From NCBI GenBank assembly GCA_900142905.1, contig FSRV01000001.1, forward strand, positions 4,712,001 to 4,776,000: DNA of 64,000 bases. The letters are read 5' to 3'. Source of the DNA: Burkholderia sp. GAS332. Its GTDB lineage: Bacteria > Pseudomonadota > Gammaproteobacteria > Burkholderiales > Burkholderiaceae. This document shows positions 37,565-46,467 of this stretch, piece after piece. The translations under genes and the position numbers were made by a program. The notes beneath the pieces are model-generated. The model was not told where the DNA came from. It made no database searches and saw nothing but the letters and a program-made list of their open reading frames with translations. Each line of letters begins with the position of its first letter. Within the stretch, counting starts at the first letter, position 1.

Positions 37565-38362
37565 ATGGCAAAACCACGCCGCACAACAAAGCAATCGCAA
37601 TCGAAACAAACCGGGGGGACTTTTCTCGGCATCGTGCTGGGCCTGATCGTCGGTCTCGCGATCGCGGTAGTGGTGGCGCTGTATATCACCCGTGCACCTA
37701 CGCCGTTCGTTTCGAAGGTCGCGCCGCCCGCTACGCCTGACACCGGCGCGAGCCAGGCACAACAATACGACCCGAACCGTCCGCTGCAAGGCAAGACGCC
37801 GGGCCAGCCGGTGCCGCAAGCCGCGCAACCGGCGCCGCCGAACACCGCGCCGGGTCAGACCAACGCGCAGACGCAGTCGGGCATGCTGGAAGAACCGCAG
37901 ATCGTCGAAGTGCCACCGTCGAGCGGCAATACGAACGGCACGGCAGTCGCACCGAAGCCCGCGCAGGATAACGGCACCGGCACGGCCACCACACCGGCGA
38001 AAAAGCCGCAAAGCTCCAGCACACCGGCCGCCACCGCGGCAGGCTCGGCGCCGAAGAGCACGGCCACCACGACCGCCAACGCCAAGCCGGGTTCGGGCGC
38101 GGCGCCAACAGCGGCTGACGCGAACACGGGCTACTTCCTGCAAGTGGGCGCCTATAAGACCTCGGCCGACGCCGAGCAGCAGCGTGCGCGTCTCGCCTTC
38201 CAGGGCTTCGAATCGAAGGTCACGCAGCGCGATGCAGGCGGCGTGACGTACTACCGCGTGCGTATCGGGCCGTTCTCGAAGTTCGAGGACATGAATTCGA
38301 GCCGTCAGCGTCTGTCCGACGCGGGCGTGGATACCGCCGTGATCCGCTTTACGAAGCAATAA
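37565..38362 (+). CDS. SPOR-domain cell-division protein, FtsN-like
   Basis: 265 residues. Short basic cytoplasmic end (MAKPRRTTKQSQSKQTGG), one membrane helix (about 19-45), a 140-residue Pro/Thr/Ala linker, then a C-terminal SPOR domain (about 190-262: YFLQVGAYKTSADAEQ, YYRVRIGPFSKFEDM). This is the FtsN layout; SPOR binds denuded septal glycan. AGGTGA precedes ATG 37565. Commonly found between argS and dsbA in this group. Confidence 0.88.
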   Translation: MAKPRRTTKQSQSKQTGGTFLGIVLGLIVGLAIAVVVALYITRAPTPFVSKVAPPATPDTGASQAQQYDPNRPLQGKTPGQPVPQAAQPAPPNTAPGQTNAQTQSGMLEEPQIVEVPPSSGNTNGTAVAPKPAQDNGTGTATTPAKKPQSSSTPAATAAGSAPKSTATTTANAKPGSGAAPTAADANTGYFLQVGAYKTSADAEQQRARLAFQGFESKVTQRDAGGVTYYRVRIGPFSKFEDMNSSRQRLSDAGVDTAVIRFTKQ

Positions 38363-38432
38363 GCAAACAATAAACAACCGGTGATTCGCCGGAACGCGTC
38401 GCCGCCGAACTATCGGCGTGCGGCGCGAGTCA

Positions 38433-38471
38433 CAAGCACAATCGACAAACACAACCGACAAGCACAACGGA
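38433..38471 (+). repeat. Three imperfect 13-bp tandem repeats upstream of dsbA
   Basis: CAAGCACAATCGA, CAAACACAACCGA and CAAGCACAACGGA in tandem, 90-130 bases before the dsbA start. Confidence 0.85.
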
Positions 38472-38559
38472 CGACTAGAACGTCTAACGCCGACATTGAA
38501 AACGGTGACGGGCATTTGCGTGGCGCCACCGCTTTACCGCCTACCTGGGTTAACACAAC

Positions 38560-39198
38560 ATGAAAAAACTGCTGAGCATTCTGTTCCTTTCGCTGGGCCT
38601 CGTTGCCGCCACGGCGCATGCAGCGCCGGCCGCGCCGGTGTCCGGCAAGGATTACACCGTGCTGGCCACGCCGCAACCGACGGACGTGCCGGCCGGCAAG
38701 ATCGAAGTCACCGAATTCTTCTGGTACGGCTGCCCGCACTGCAATGAATTCGACCCCTACCTCGAAGCCTGGATCAAGAAGCAAGGTCCGGATGTGGTGT
38801 TTAAGCGCGTGCCGGTCGCCTTCCGCGACGACTTCATTCCGCATTCGAAAATGTTCCACGCGCTCGACGCGCTCGGCCTCGCCCAGCAACTCACGCCGAA
38901 GGTTTTCAACGAAATCCACGTCAACAAGAACTACCTGCTGACGCCGGAAGACCAGGCCAAGTTCCTCGCGAAGAACGGCGTCGATCCGAAGAAGTACATG
39001 GACGCGTACAACTCGTTCTCGACGCAGAGCGCGCTGCAAAAAGACAAGAAGCTGATGGAAGACTACAAGATCGACGGCGTGCCGACGCTCGCCGTGCAAG
39101 GCAAGTATGAGACCGGTCCGGCTGCGACCAATAGCCTGCCGGGCACGATTCAGGTTCTCGATTATCTGGTGCAGCAGATCCGCGCCAAGAAGATGTAA
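38560..39198 (+). CDS. dsbA: Thiol:disulfide interchange protein DsbA
   Basis: 212 residues. Periplasmic oxidant of cysteine pairs. Signal peptide ends near AHAAP (about 20). Active site C58-P-H-C61 in FFWYGCPHCNEF, and the cis-Pro loop is DGVPTLAV. Full length for DsbA. Fifteen bases separate it from the SDR gene, so the pair may be co-transcribed. Confidence 0.95.
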   Translation: MKKLLSILFLSLGLVAATAHAAPAAPVSGKDYTVLATPQPTDVPAGKIEVTEFFWYGCPHCNEFDPYLEAWIKKQGPDVVFKRVPVAFRDDFIPHSKMFHALDALGLAQQLTPKVFNEIHVNKNYLLTPEDQAKFLAKNGVDPKKYMDAYNSFSTQSALQKDKKLMEDYKIDGVPTLAVQGKYETGPAATNSLPGTIQVLDYLVQQIRAKKM

Positions 39199-39213
39199 AG
39201 CCAAGGCGCCGGA

Positions 39214-39987
39214 ATGAGTTCACCCCTGAAGGTTTTCATTACCGGCGCTTCGAGTGGCATCGGTCTCGCGCTCGCCGCCGAATATGCGCGGCGCGGCGCG
39301 ATTCTCGGCCTGGTTGCCCGCCGCGGCGACGCCCTCGCCGCCTTCCAGCAGTCCCATCCGCAGAATTCCATCTCCACCTATTCCGTCGATGTCCGCGACT
39401 GCGAAGCGCTCGCCGAAGCGGCCGCGCAGTTCATCGCACAGCACGGTTTGCCGGACATCGTGATCGCCAATGCCGGTATCAGCCGCGGCGCGGTCACCGG
39501 GCACGGCGATCTGCGCACCTTCCGCGAAGTGATGGATATCAATTACTTCGGCATGGTCGCCACCTTCGAGCCGTTCGCCGCCGCGATGGTCGCCGCGAAG
39601 AAAGGCACGCTGGTGGGGATCGCCAGCATCGCCGGCGTGCGCGGCTTGCCGGGGTCAGGCGCGTACAGCGCGTCGAAGTCGGCCGCGCTCAAGTATCTGG
39701 AAGCGTTACGCGTCGAGATGCGGCCGCTGGGTGTCGGCGTGGTCACCATCGCGCCCGGCTATATCCGCACGCCGATGACCGAGCACAACCCGTACGGCAT
39801 GCCGTTCCTGATGGACGCCGACCGCTTCGCGGTGAAGGTCGCGGGCGCGGTAGAACGGCAGACGTCTTTCGCGGTGTTCCCGTGGCAGATGCGCATTGTG
39901 GCGATGCTGCTGCATGTGCTGCCGCGCTGGCTCTACGATTTCGCCTTCGAACGCGCGCCGCGCAAGCCCCGCGCCGTCGCCGAATAA
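39214..39987 (+). CDS. SDR family oxidoreductase
   Basis: 257 residues. NAD(P)-binding TGASSGIG (10-17), NAG in IVIANAGISRG, catalytic Ser region VGIASIAG and YSASKSAALKYLE with the Tyr-Lys pair. The C-terminal hydrophobic stretch (MLLHVLPRWLYDFAF) suggests membrane association, as in DltE/YbbO-like members. Substrate unknown. Confidence 0.88.
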   Translation: MSSPLKVFITGASSGIGLALAAEYARRGAILGLVARRGDALAAFQQSHPQNSISTYSVDVRDCEALAEAAAQFIAQHGLPDIVIANAGISRGAVTGHGDLRTFREVMDINYFGMVATFEPFAAAMVAAKKGTLVGIASIAGVRGLPGSGAYSASKSAALKYLEALRVEMRPLGVGVVTIAPGYIRTPMTEHNPYGMPFLMDADRFAVKVAGAVERQTSFAVFPWQMRIVAMLLHVLPRWLYDFAFERAPRKPRAVAE

Positions 39988-39990
39988 ATC

Positions 39991-40809
39991 ATGCAGCCGC
40001 GTGCGGTCGATGCAGCCGGCGTCGCGCACGAAATCGGCGTCGCTAATACCCGTATCGTCTCGCTGGTGCCGAGCATCACCGAATTGCTGTTCGCTTTGGG
40101 GCTCGACAGGCAGATCGTCGGGCGCACCGGTTTTTGCGTGCATCCGCATGACAAAGTGCGGCAGGTACGCAAGGTCGGCGGCACCAAGGCCGTCAATATC
40201 GACGCGATTCGCGCTTTGCGGCCCACCCATCTGATCGTTAATATCGACGAAAACGAGCGCGATACGGTCGAGCAGTTGCGCGCGTTCGTGCCGCATATCG
40301 TCGTCACCCATCCGCAGACCCCGCAGGACAATCTCTCGCTGTACGCGCTGCTGGGTGCGATCTTCGAGCGCGCGCCAGAAGCGCAACGCTTGAGCGAGGC
40401 ACTCGAAGCGCGTCTGCACGAGGCCGCCGCGCAGGTGTCTCCTCCGCAAAACGTGCTGTATCTGATCTGGCGCGAACCATGGATGACGGTCGCACGCGAT
40501 ACCTATATCGCCGCGATGCTGAGACTCGTGAACTGGCAGACGCTGCCTGACGTGGAAGGCGGAGCGGCAGGCGCGGCGCGTTACCCCACGCTCGACTTCG
40601 ATCACGCGCCGTGGCTTGCCGGCGTCGATCGCATACTGCTCTCCAGCGAACCTTATCGCTTCACGCAAACGCATTGCGACGCACTGAAACGCGATCCTCG
40701 TCTGGCCGGCAAACGCATTGAGTTGATCGATGGCGAGTTGGTCTCGTGGTACGGCGCGCGCGCGATTGATGGCATCGCTTATCTGCTTGGGCGCGCGGCG
40801 GCACCGTAA
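39991..40809 (+). CDS. Helical backbone metal receptor, BtuF-like cobalamin/iron binding domain
   Basis: 272 residues. RIVSLVPSITELLFALG opens a BtuF/FecB-type periplasmic-binding fold; VGRTGFCVHP, IRALRPTHLIVNIDEN and LYLIWREPWMTVARDTYIAAML follow. No signal peptide is visible, so it may stay in the cytoplasm, or a start is mis-set. It begins 4 bases after the SDR stop, so is translated from the same message. Ligand unknown. Confidence 0.82.
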   Translation: MQPRAVDAAGVAHEIGVANTRIVSLVPSITELLFALGLDRQIVGRTGFCVHPHDKVRQVRKVGGTKAVNIDAIRALRPTHLIVNIDENERDTVEQLRAFVPHIVVTHPQTPQDNLSLYALLGAIFERAPEAQRLSEALEARLHEAAAQVSPPQNVLYLIWREPWMTVARDTYIAAMLRLVNWQTLPDVEGGAAGAARYPTLDFDHAPWLAGVDRILLSSEPYRFTQTHCDALKRDPRLAGKRIELIDGELVSWYGARAIDGIAYLLGRAAAP

Positions 40810-41145
40810 GCGTTCGTGCAAGGCCCAGGCCACCGGGTAGCGTCCCTGTGACGTTCGCATGAGCCGCGTGACTGCCCCGGACGACGCAACCGTGCGAGCG
40901 CCCCACCCTGCGCACCAACTCTCGGTGCCCATATGGATATGCGGATTAAATTGTTGTCGCCGCAACCACCCTTCGATAAGCTTTCGCGAAGGCGAGAGCG
41001 TGCATGACCAGCAGCAGCCAAACCATGCGCCAGCGCCGGAAACGTATCACAATAAAGACGACGGCCAGACCGGTCGCCACCCGTCAACGGAATACAACCA
41101 CACAACCAGACGCACTGCCTGACTGCGCTTGTTATGGGAGATCCT
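40810..41145. other. Intergenic region before the peptide-binding protein gene
   Basis: 336 bases, no supported gene. GGGAG at 41134-41138 is the ribosome site for the gene at 41146. The AT-richer part near 40930-40960 may hold a promoter. Confidence 0.4.
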
Positions 41146-42732
41146 ATGCGCTTCAAACTGCTCGCAGCCGCCGTACTGTTCACGGCGCCCGCGCTCGTGC
41201 TCGCCAAACCGCTGACCGTCTGTACCGAGTCGAGCCCCGACGGCTTCGACGTCGTGCAGTTCAATTCGCTCGTGACGACCAATGCGTCCGCCGACGTGAT
41301 CTTCAATTCGCTGGTCTCGTACGACGAGGCCGCGAAGAAAGTCGTGCCCTCGCTGGCCGACAAGTGGGACGTGAGCGCCGACGGCCTCACCTACACGTTC
41401 CATCTGCGCCCGAACGTGCAGTTCCAGACCACCGACTACTTCAAGCCCACCCGCGCGCTGAATGCCGACGACGTCGTCTTCACGTTCGACCGCATGCTCA
41501 ACGACAGCAATCCGTGGCACAAGGTGGCGGGCGCGAGTGGCTTTCCGCATGCCCAGTCGATGGGTTTGCCCAAGCTCATCAAGTCGATCAGCAAGGTCGA
41601 CGACAACACCGTCAAGTTCGAACTGAACGCACCGGACGCGACCTTCGTGTCGATCCTGACGATGGGTTTCGCCTCGATCTATTCGGCTGAATACGCCGAC
41701 CAGTTGCTCAAGGCCGGCCAACAGGTCGACCTGAATTCGAAGCCGATCGGCACCGGTCCGTTCGAACTGAAGAGCTACACCAAAGACGCGGTAATCCGCT
41801 ACGACGTGAACCCGACGTACTGGGGTCCGAAGCCGAAGATCGACCGCCTGATCTACGCGATCACGCCGGACGCCACCGTGCGCGCGCAAAAGGTCAAAGC
41901 GGGCGAATGTCAGATCGCGCTGTCGCCGAAGCCGCAGGATCTCGCCGAAGCGAAGAGCGACAAGTCGCTCGCCATCGTGCAGACCCCCGCGTTCATGACC
42001 GCCTTCGTCGCACTGAACACGCAGAAGAAGCCGCTCGACAATCAGAAGGTTCGCGCTGCCCTGAACATGGCATTCGACCGTACCACCTATCTGAAGGCGA
42101 TCTTCGACAACACCGCGACGCCGGCTGTGAACCCGTATCCGCCTAACACCTGGAGTTACGACAAAGCCGTCAAGGCGTGGCCGTACGATCCGGTGAAGGC
42201 AAAGAAGCTGCTCGCCGACGCGGGCTATCCGAATGGCTTCGAAACGACGATCTGGGTGCGTCCGAACGGCAGCGTGCTGAACCCGAATCCGAAAGCCGGC
42301 GCCGAACTGCTGCAAGCCGACTTCGCGAAGATCGGCGTGAAGGCCGAGGTGAAGGTGATCGAATGGGGCGAGCTGATCAAGCAGGCAAAGCAAGGCCAGC
42401 ATGACACGCTGTTCATGGGCTGGGCCGGCGACAACGGCGATCCGGACAACTATCTGTCGCCGCTTTTCAGCTGCAATGCGGTGAAGTCGGGGATCAATTT
42501 CGCGCGCTTCTGCGATCAGGATCTGGACAAGCTGATCGCCGACGGCAAGGCCACGCCGGATCAGGCCAAACGCGCGAAGGCGTATGAACAGGCGCAGCAG
42601 ATTATCCACGATCAGGCGCTGTGGATTCCGCTGGGTTACCCGACTGCGGCGGCCATCACGCGTACGAACGTGAGCGGCTATCACGTGAGTCCGTTCGGAC
42701 GGCAGAACTTTGGGACGGTGGCGGTGCAGTAA
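41146..42732 (+). CDS. ABC transporter substrate-binding protein, dipeptide/oligopeptide family
   Basis: 528 residues. Signal peptide MRFKLLAAAVLFTAPALVLA, then the SBP family 5 fold: LTVCTESSPDGFDVVQFNS, VPSLADKWDVSADGLTYTFH, ADDVVFTFDRML and KPIGTGPFELKSY. DppA-like, probably periplasmic dipeptide or heme/peptide binding. A GGGAG sets ATG 41146 rather than 41134. No permease genes follow; a strong terminator closes it. Confidence 0.92.
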   Translation: MRFKLLAAAVLFTAPALVLAKPLTVCTESSPDGFDVVQFNSLVTTNASADVIFNSLVSYDEAAKKVVPSLADKWDVSADGLTYTFHLRPNVQFQTTDYFKPTRALNADDVVFTFDRMLNDSNPWHKVAGASGFPHAQSMGLPKLIKSISKVDDNTVKFELNAPDATFVSILTMGFASIYSAEYADQLLKAGQQVDLNSKPIGTGPFELKSYTKDAVIRYDVNPTYWGPKPKIDRLIYAITPDATVRAQKVKAGECQIALSPKPQDLAEAKSDKSLAIVQTPAFMTAFVALNTQKKPLDNQKVRAALNMAFDRTTYLKAIFDNTATPAVNPYPPNTWSYDKAVKAWPYDPVKAKKLLADAGYPNGFETTIWVRPNGSVLNPNPKAGAELLQADFAKIGVKAEVKVIEWGELIKQAKQGQHDTLFMGWAGDNGDPDNYLSPLFSCNAVKSGINFARFCDQDLDKLIADGKATPDQAKRAKAYEQAQQIIHDQALWIPLGYPTAAAITRTNVSGYHVSPFGRQNFGTVAVQ

Positions 42733-42769
42733 AACAACTGTGCACGCCACGCTCGACGTTGAGCAATGA

Positions 42770-42808
42770 AACAGACCCGCCGCGAACGCTCCGGGTCTGT
42801 TTTTTTTT
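42770..42808 (+). terminator. Rho-independent terminator
   Basis: ACAGACCC/GGGTCTGT stem with a 14-base GC-rich loop and a run of eight or more T, 38 bases after the stop at 42732. Confidence 0.9.
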
Positions 42809-42872
42809 CGCACCACACACGTCACCCGGTTCAGAGCGTAGCCGCACGCGACAACGCACCGCAGCGGCCCGC

Positions 42873-42902
42873 TTGCATCCGATCCGTTGCGCTTGCTATA
42901 CT
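42873..42902 (+). promoter_or_regulatory. Candidate sigma-70 promoter of the ABC-F gene
   Basis: TTGCAT at 42873-42878 and TATACT at 42897-42902 with an 18-base spacer. The predicted leader is about 115 bases long. It contains a nested hairpin at 42965-43000: outer TTTCGC/GCGAAA, inner GCAAGC/GCTTGC. Confidence 0.5.
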
Positions 42903-43025
42903 TTTTTACAGATCACTTTCTTCGGACATCAGCCAAAATGAACAACTAAGCCTTCCTTAAATGTTTTCGCTTCACGCAAGCCGTGCTTGCCGGGCGAAAG
43001 GTGCAACACATTTTCGGAGGTGCTT

Positions 43026-44681
43026 ATGGCTCATGTCACGCCAGCATCCACACTCGTTTCGCTTCATCAGGTCTCGTTCCATTTCAACGATGGAGCGACG
43101 CTATTCGACTCCCTCAATCTCACGTTCGACACCACGACCACGGCCATCGTCGGTCGCAATGGCGCGGGCAAAAGCGTATTTGCACGGCTGATTGCAGGTG
43201 AACTGACACCGTCGGCGGGCAAGATCGAACGCGTTGGCTCAGTCGCCTACGTCAAGCAGAATACGATCGGGCCGCAGGGCGAAACGATCGCACAAACCGC
43301 CGGACTTGACGACACGCTAGATGCGCTCGCACGCCTTGCTGCGGGCACTGCGCAACCCGACGATCTCGACGTAGTCGGAGACCGCTGGGATCTCGCCACC
43401 CGCTTTCAAATCGCGCTGCAGCAGGCGCATCTGCCGGAACTGCAAGCACACGAAAGTGCGGACACGTTGAGCGGCGGCCAGCGGGCACGCGTCGCGCTCG
43501 TCGGCGCGCTTCTGTCCGGTGCCGACCTGCTCGTGCTAGACGAACCCACCAACCACCTCGATCGCGATGGCCGCGCCTGGTTGCGCGAGCAACTGCATGA
43601 GTGGCGCGGCGGGTTGATCGTCGTCAGCCATGATCGGCAACTACTGGGCGAAGTTGAGCGGATCGTCGAACTAACGCCCCATGGACCGCGCGTCTACGGC
43701 GGCAACTACGAGGTCTTTCATGCGCAGCGCGAAGCGGAGCAGCAGGCCGCGCTATCCGCACTTGAACACGCGAGAACTGAACGCGCACGTGAACACCGGC
43801 GCCTTGCGCGGGAACACGACACGATCCAGCGCCGCTCAGCAGGCACAAGACACTATGCCGATATCGCCAACGTCTCGCGTATGGAACGCGCGAAGATAAA
43901 AGGTCGAGCGATGGAAGCGATGGGACATGTCCGCAAGTCTCAGCAAACGGTAAAAACCGATCTCAACGACAAGGTCGGCGAAGCAGCGGCGCGCGTCATG
44001 CCGGAAAGCGCGGTCTTGCTCTCGTTACCCGGCGCTGAGCTTCCTGCACGTCGTAAAGTTTTCACGCTCGATGAAACGCGTCTGCCCTGGCTGAAAGCGA
44101 CCGATCCGGCAGCAACGGTGACGTGGGCAGTCGAAGGCCCTGTGCGCATCGCAGTAACGGGCCCGAACGGCTGTGGTAAGTCAACGTTACTTCGGGTACT
44201 CGCGGGTGATGTCTCGCCCCACGGCGGCACGCATCTGACACACGTGCCGTGTGCATACCTCGACCAACGCCTCGACCAACGCCTCGATCTGCTCGATCCG
44301 GAGCGTTCGATCGTCGAGCAGTTGGGCCTGCTCGACACGCCGCTGGCAGAAGGCGAGTTACGCAGCCGCCTCGCATTGCTGCAACTCGACGCCCAATGCG
44401 CGACGCAACCCTCGCGGAATCTGAGTGGTGGCGAGCGGCTGAAAGCGGCACTTGCGTGCGCGCTGTGGCGCGGCACACCGGCGCAATTGCTGCTGCTCGA
44501 CGAGCCGACCAATCATCTCGATCTCGAATCGGTGCTGGCGTTCGAAGACGCACTAACGGATTTTCCCGGCGCCATCGTTGCGGTGTCGCATGACGCGGGG
44601 TTCCTTGAAGCGTTGCGACCAACCCATACGATGCAATGGACCATCGAGGGTTGGCGCTTCGAACCGGTCAAGGTGGATTGA
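43026..44681 (+). CDS. ABC-F family ATPase
   Basis: 551 residues with two ATPase domains and no membrane segments. Domain 1: Walker A GRNGAGKS, signature LSGGQ, Walker B LLVLDEPTNHLD. Linker with charged coiled-coil (about 225-300, ALEHARTERAREHRRLAREHD). Domain 2: GPNGCGKST, LSGGERLK, LLLLDEPTNHLD. ABC-F proteins act on the ribosome (translation factor or antibiotic protection); which applies here is not clear. GGAGGT precedes ATG 43026. An in-frame 12-bp repeat (LDQR twice) lies in domain 2. Confidence 0.92.
   Translation: MAHVTPASTLVSLHQVSFHFNDGATLFDSLNLTFDTTTTAIVGRNGAGKSVFARLIAGELTPSAGKIERVGSVAYVKQNTIGPQGETIAQTAGLDDTLDALARLAAGTAQPDDLDVVGDRWDLATRFQIALQQAHLPELQAHESADTLSGGQRARVALVGALLSGADLLVLDEPTNHLDRDGRAWLREQLHEWRGGLIVVSHDRQLLGEVERIVELTPHGPRVYGGNYEVFHAQREAEQQAALSALEHARTERAREHRRLAREHDTIQRRSAGTRHYADIANVSRMERAKIKGRAMEAMGHVRKSQQTVKTDLNDKVGEAAARVMPESAVLLSLPGAELPARRKVFTLDETRLPWLKATDPAATVTWAVEGPVRIAVTGPNGCGKSTLLRVLAGDVSPHGGTHLTHVPCAYLDQRLDQRLDLLDPERSIVEQLGLLDTPLAEGELRSRLALLQLDAQCATQPSRNLSGGERLKAALACALWRGTPAQLLLLDEPTNHLDLESVLAFEDALTDFPGAIVAVSHDAGFLEALRPTHTMQWTIEGWRFEPVKVD
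44259..44282 (+). repeat. 12-bp in-frame tandem duplication inside the ABC-F gene
   Basis: CTCGACCAACGC occurs twice in a row and encodes LDQRLDQR, just before LDLLDPERS. A recent duplication would be length-neutral to the frame. Confidence 0.85.
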
Positions 44682-44715
44682 CCACGCGACGATGCGTGGC
44701 CGCCTGTCCCTTGTG

Positions 44716-45789
44716 CTAAGCCGCCGAGAACCGGATCACGCCATCCGCATCCTGCGTGCGCTTCAACTCACCGGCCAGCCACAGCAGATGCAAGTGAGCC
44801 AACGCCTCGCCGAGCGCGAACGTCATCTGATGGATATCAAGCTGGCGCTTGAACATCAGCGGCACGATATCCGCGGCGCTCTGCGGCTTCTCCGCACATG
44901 CCTCGCGCACTTCAGCCAGACGCGCGTCATGATGCTCACGCAACTGTTTGATACGCGTGTGCACGCCGCGAAACGGCTTGCCATGCGACGGCAGCACGAG
45001 CGTGTCTGCGGGCATCGCCTCGTAGCGGCCAAGCGATTCCAGATACAGCGCGAGCGGTGTGCCTTCCGGCTCCATGCCGAACACCGACACGTTGGTCGAA
45101 ATGCGCGGCAGCACCATGTCGCCGGAAATCAGCGTGCCCGTCTCTTCGCAAAGCAACGCGCAGTGTTCCGGCGAATGGCCGAAGCCGGTCACCACGCGCC
45201 ACGTCTTGCCGCCAATCTTCACGCCATCGGCTTCGCGCAGACGGCGGTACTGGCTGGGAATCGCCGGCACGAGGCTCGAGTAGTAGCTCGTGCGATTACG
45301 CAGCTTATCGAGCGACGCCGCGTCGTTCAAACCATGACGCGCGAAGTGCTGCGCCGCGCCCTCGCCACCCGCGTTCGAACCGTCGCCAGCCGCCATCACG
45401 CGTGCCTGCATGTATTCGCCGAGCGTCATCCACAACCGTACGTCCCAGCGCTTCTTGTCGCCGCCGCTGCAAATCCAGTGCGCGAGGCCAATGTGGTCCG
45501 GATGGCAATGCGTGACGATCACGCGCAGCACCGGCAGGCCGTCGAGCACGGAATCGAACACTTTCTCCCAGTTCTCCTTGATCGTGTCCGAGGCGATCCC
45601 ACAGTCGACTACCGTCCAGCCTTGCTGACCCTCGATTTCATCGCGCAGCAGCCACAGGTTGATGTGGTCGAGCGCGAAGGGCAGCGGCATGCGCAGCCAG
45701 AACACGCCGGGCGCGACTTCCATCGCGTGGCCAGCTTCGGGCAGGGTGTCATTGAACGGGTAGTCGAGTTGATGTTCTAGTGCATTCAT
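44716..45789 (-). CDS. MBL-fold metallo-hydrolase
   Basis: 357 residues. Metallo-beta-lactamase fold: VIVTHCHPDHIG (the HxHxDH metal motif), later GFGHSPEHCALL and SGDMVLPRI with metal His and Asp, and PSHGKPFRG. The C-terminal 80 residues are helical, as in LACTB2-like and glyoxalase-like enzymes. Start at ATG 45789 (MNALEHQ). Divergent from a MerR regulator, so probably part of its regulon. Substrate unknown. Confidence 0.87.
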   Translation of the reverse strand: MNALEHQLDYPFNDTLPEAGHAMEVAPGVFWLRMPLPFALDHINLWLLRDEIEGQQGWTVVDCGIASDTIKENWEKVFDSVLDGLPVLRVIVTHCHPDHIGLAHWICSGGDKKRWDVRLWMTLGEYMQARVMAAGDGSNAGGEGAAQHFARHGLNDAASLDKLRNRTSYYSSLVPAIPSQYRRLREADGVKIGGKTWRVVTGFGHSPEHCALLCEETGTLISGDMVLPRISTNVSVFGMEPEGTPLALYLESLGRYEAMPADTLVLPSHGKPFRGVHTRIKQLREHHDARLAEVREACAEKPQSAADIVPLMFKRQLDIHQMTFALGEALAHLHLLWLAGELKRTQDADGVIRFSAA

Positions 45790-45910
45790 TGTGAGTGTCT
45801 TCCTCCGTCGGCCATCCGGCATGGCGAGGTATGCGATGCCGGACGGCGTGGTTGCGGCCCGGTCGGGACATACCGGTGCCGTATTGCGCCGTAGTTGCGT
45901 TTCGATCAAG

Positions 45911-45932
45911 TTGACGATAACGTAAACGTCGA
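45911..45932. promoter_or_regulatory. Candidate MerR/LiuR operator
   Basis: TTGACG and CGTCGA half-sites flank a 10-base AT-rich centre that contains AACGTAAA. On the other strand the core reads ACGTTTACGT, like reported LiuR sites in proteobacteria. It lies between the divergent metallo-hydrolase and MerR genes, 46 bases before the MerR start. Confidence 0.55.
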
Positions 45933-45977
45933 TTCTAGCGTTCAATCCGATTTTCTGCCCGGCCACGGGATGCCCCG

Positions 45978-46382
45978 ATGAACACGCAATACACAATCAC
46001 CGAGCTCGCACGGGAATTCGACGTCACGCCGCGAGCGATCCGCTTTTACGAAGACCAGGGTTTACTCTCGCCCAGCCGTGAGGGATCGAGTGGCTTGCGG
46101 CGCGTCTATTCTGGCCGCGACCGCACCCGCCTGAAGCTCACGCTGCGTGGCAAGCGGCTCGGCTTCACGCTGTCGGAAATCCGCGATTTGCTCGATGTCT
46201 ACGAATCGCCGACCGATACCGTGCCGCAATTGCACGCCTTCCTTGCCACGGTGGCGCGCCATCGCGACGTGCTCGAACGTCAACTGGAAGATCTGAACGC
46301 GACGCTCGAAGACCTCGCGCAATACGAAGCCCAGGCGAGAGCGCTGCTGGAGGGCGGCACACGCGAAACCAGGTCCGCCTAA
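45978..46382 (+). CDS. MerR-family transcriptional regulator, LiuR-like
   Basis: 134 residues. Winged helix-turn-helix [26 protein letters not shown] with [14 protein letters not shown], then a coiled-coil dimerisation helix (about 80-125). Short C-terminus without the Cys ligands of metal sensors. This matches LiuR, which controls leucine/isovalerate degradation. The acyl-CoA dehydrogenase, thiolase and mvaB-type genes in this window are plausible targets. Confidence 0.85.
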   Translation: MNTQYTITELAREFDVTPRAIRFYEDQGLLSPSREGSSGLRRVYSGRDRTRLKLTLRGKRLGFTLSEIRDLLDVYESPTDTVPQLHAFLATVARHRDVLERQLEDLNATLEDLAQYEAQARALLEGGTRETRSA

Positions 46383-46422
46383 GCGGAGCGCGGCGCAATG
46401 CGTCGCAGGTCCACCCGAACGA

Positions 46423-46428
46423 TACAAT
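46423..46428 (+). promoter_or_regulatory. Candidate aceK -10 box
   Basis: TACAAT in CGATACAATCACGG, 39 bases before ATG 46468. No convincing -35. Confidence 0.35.
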
Positions 46429-46467
46429 CACGGGTGTCTTACGACATGGGACGAATGCACGGTCGAC

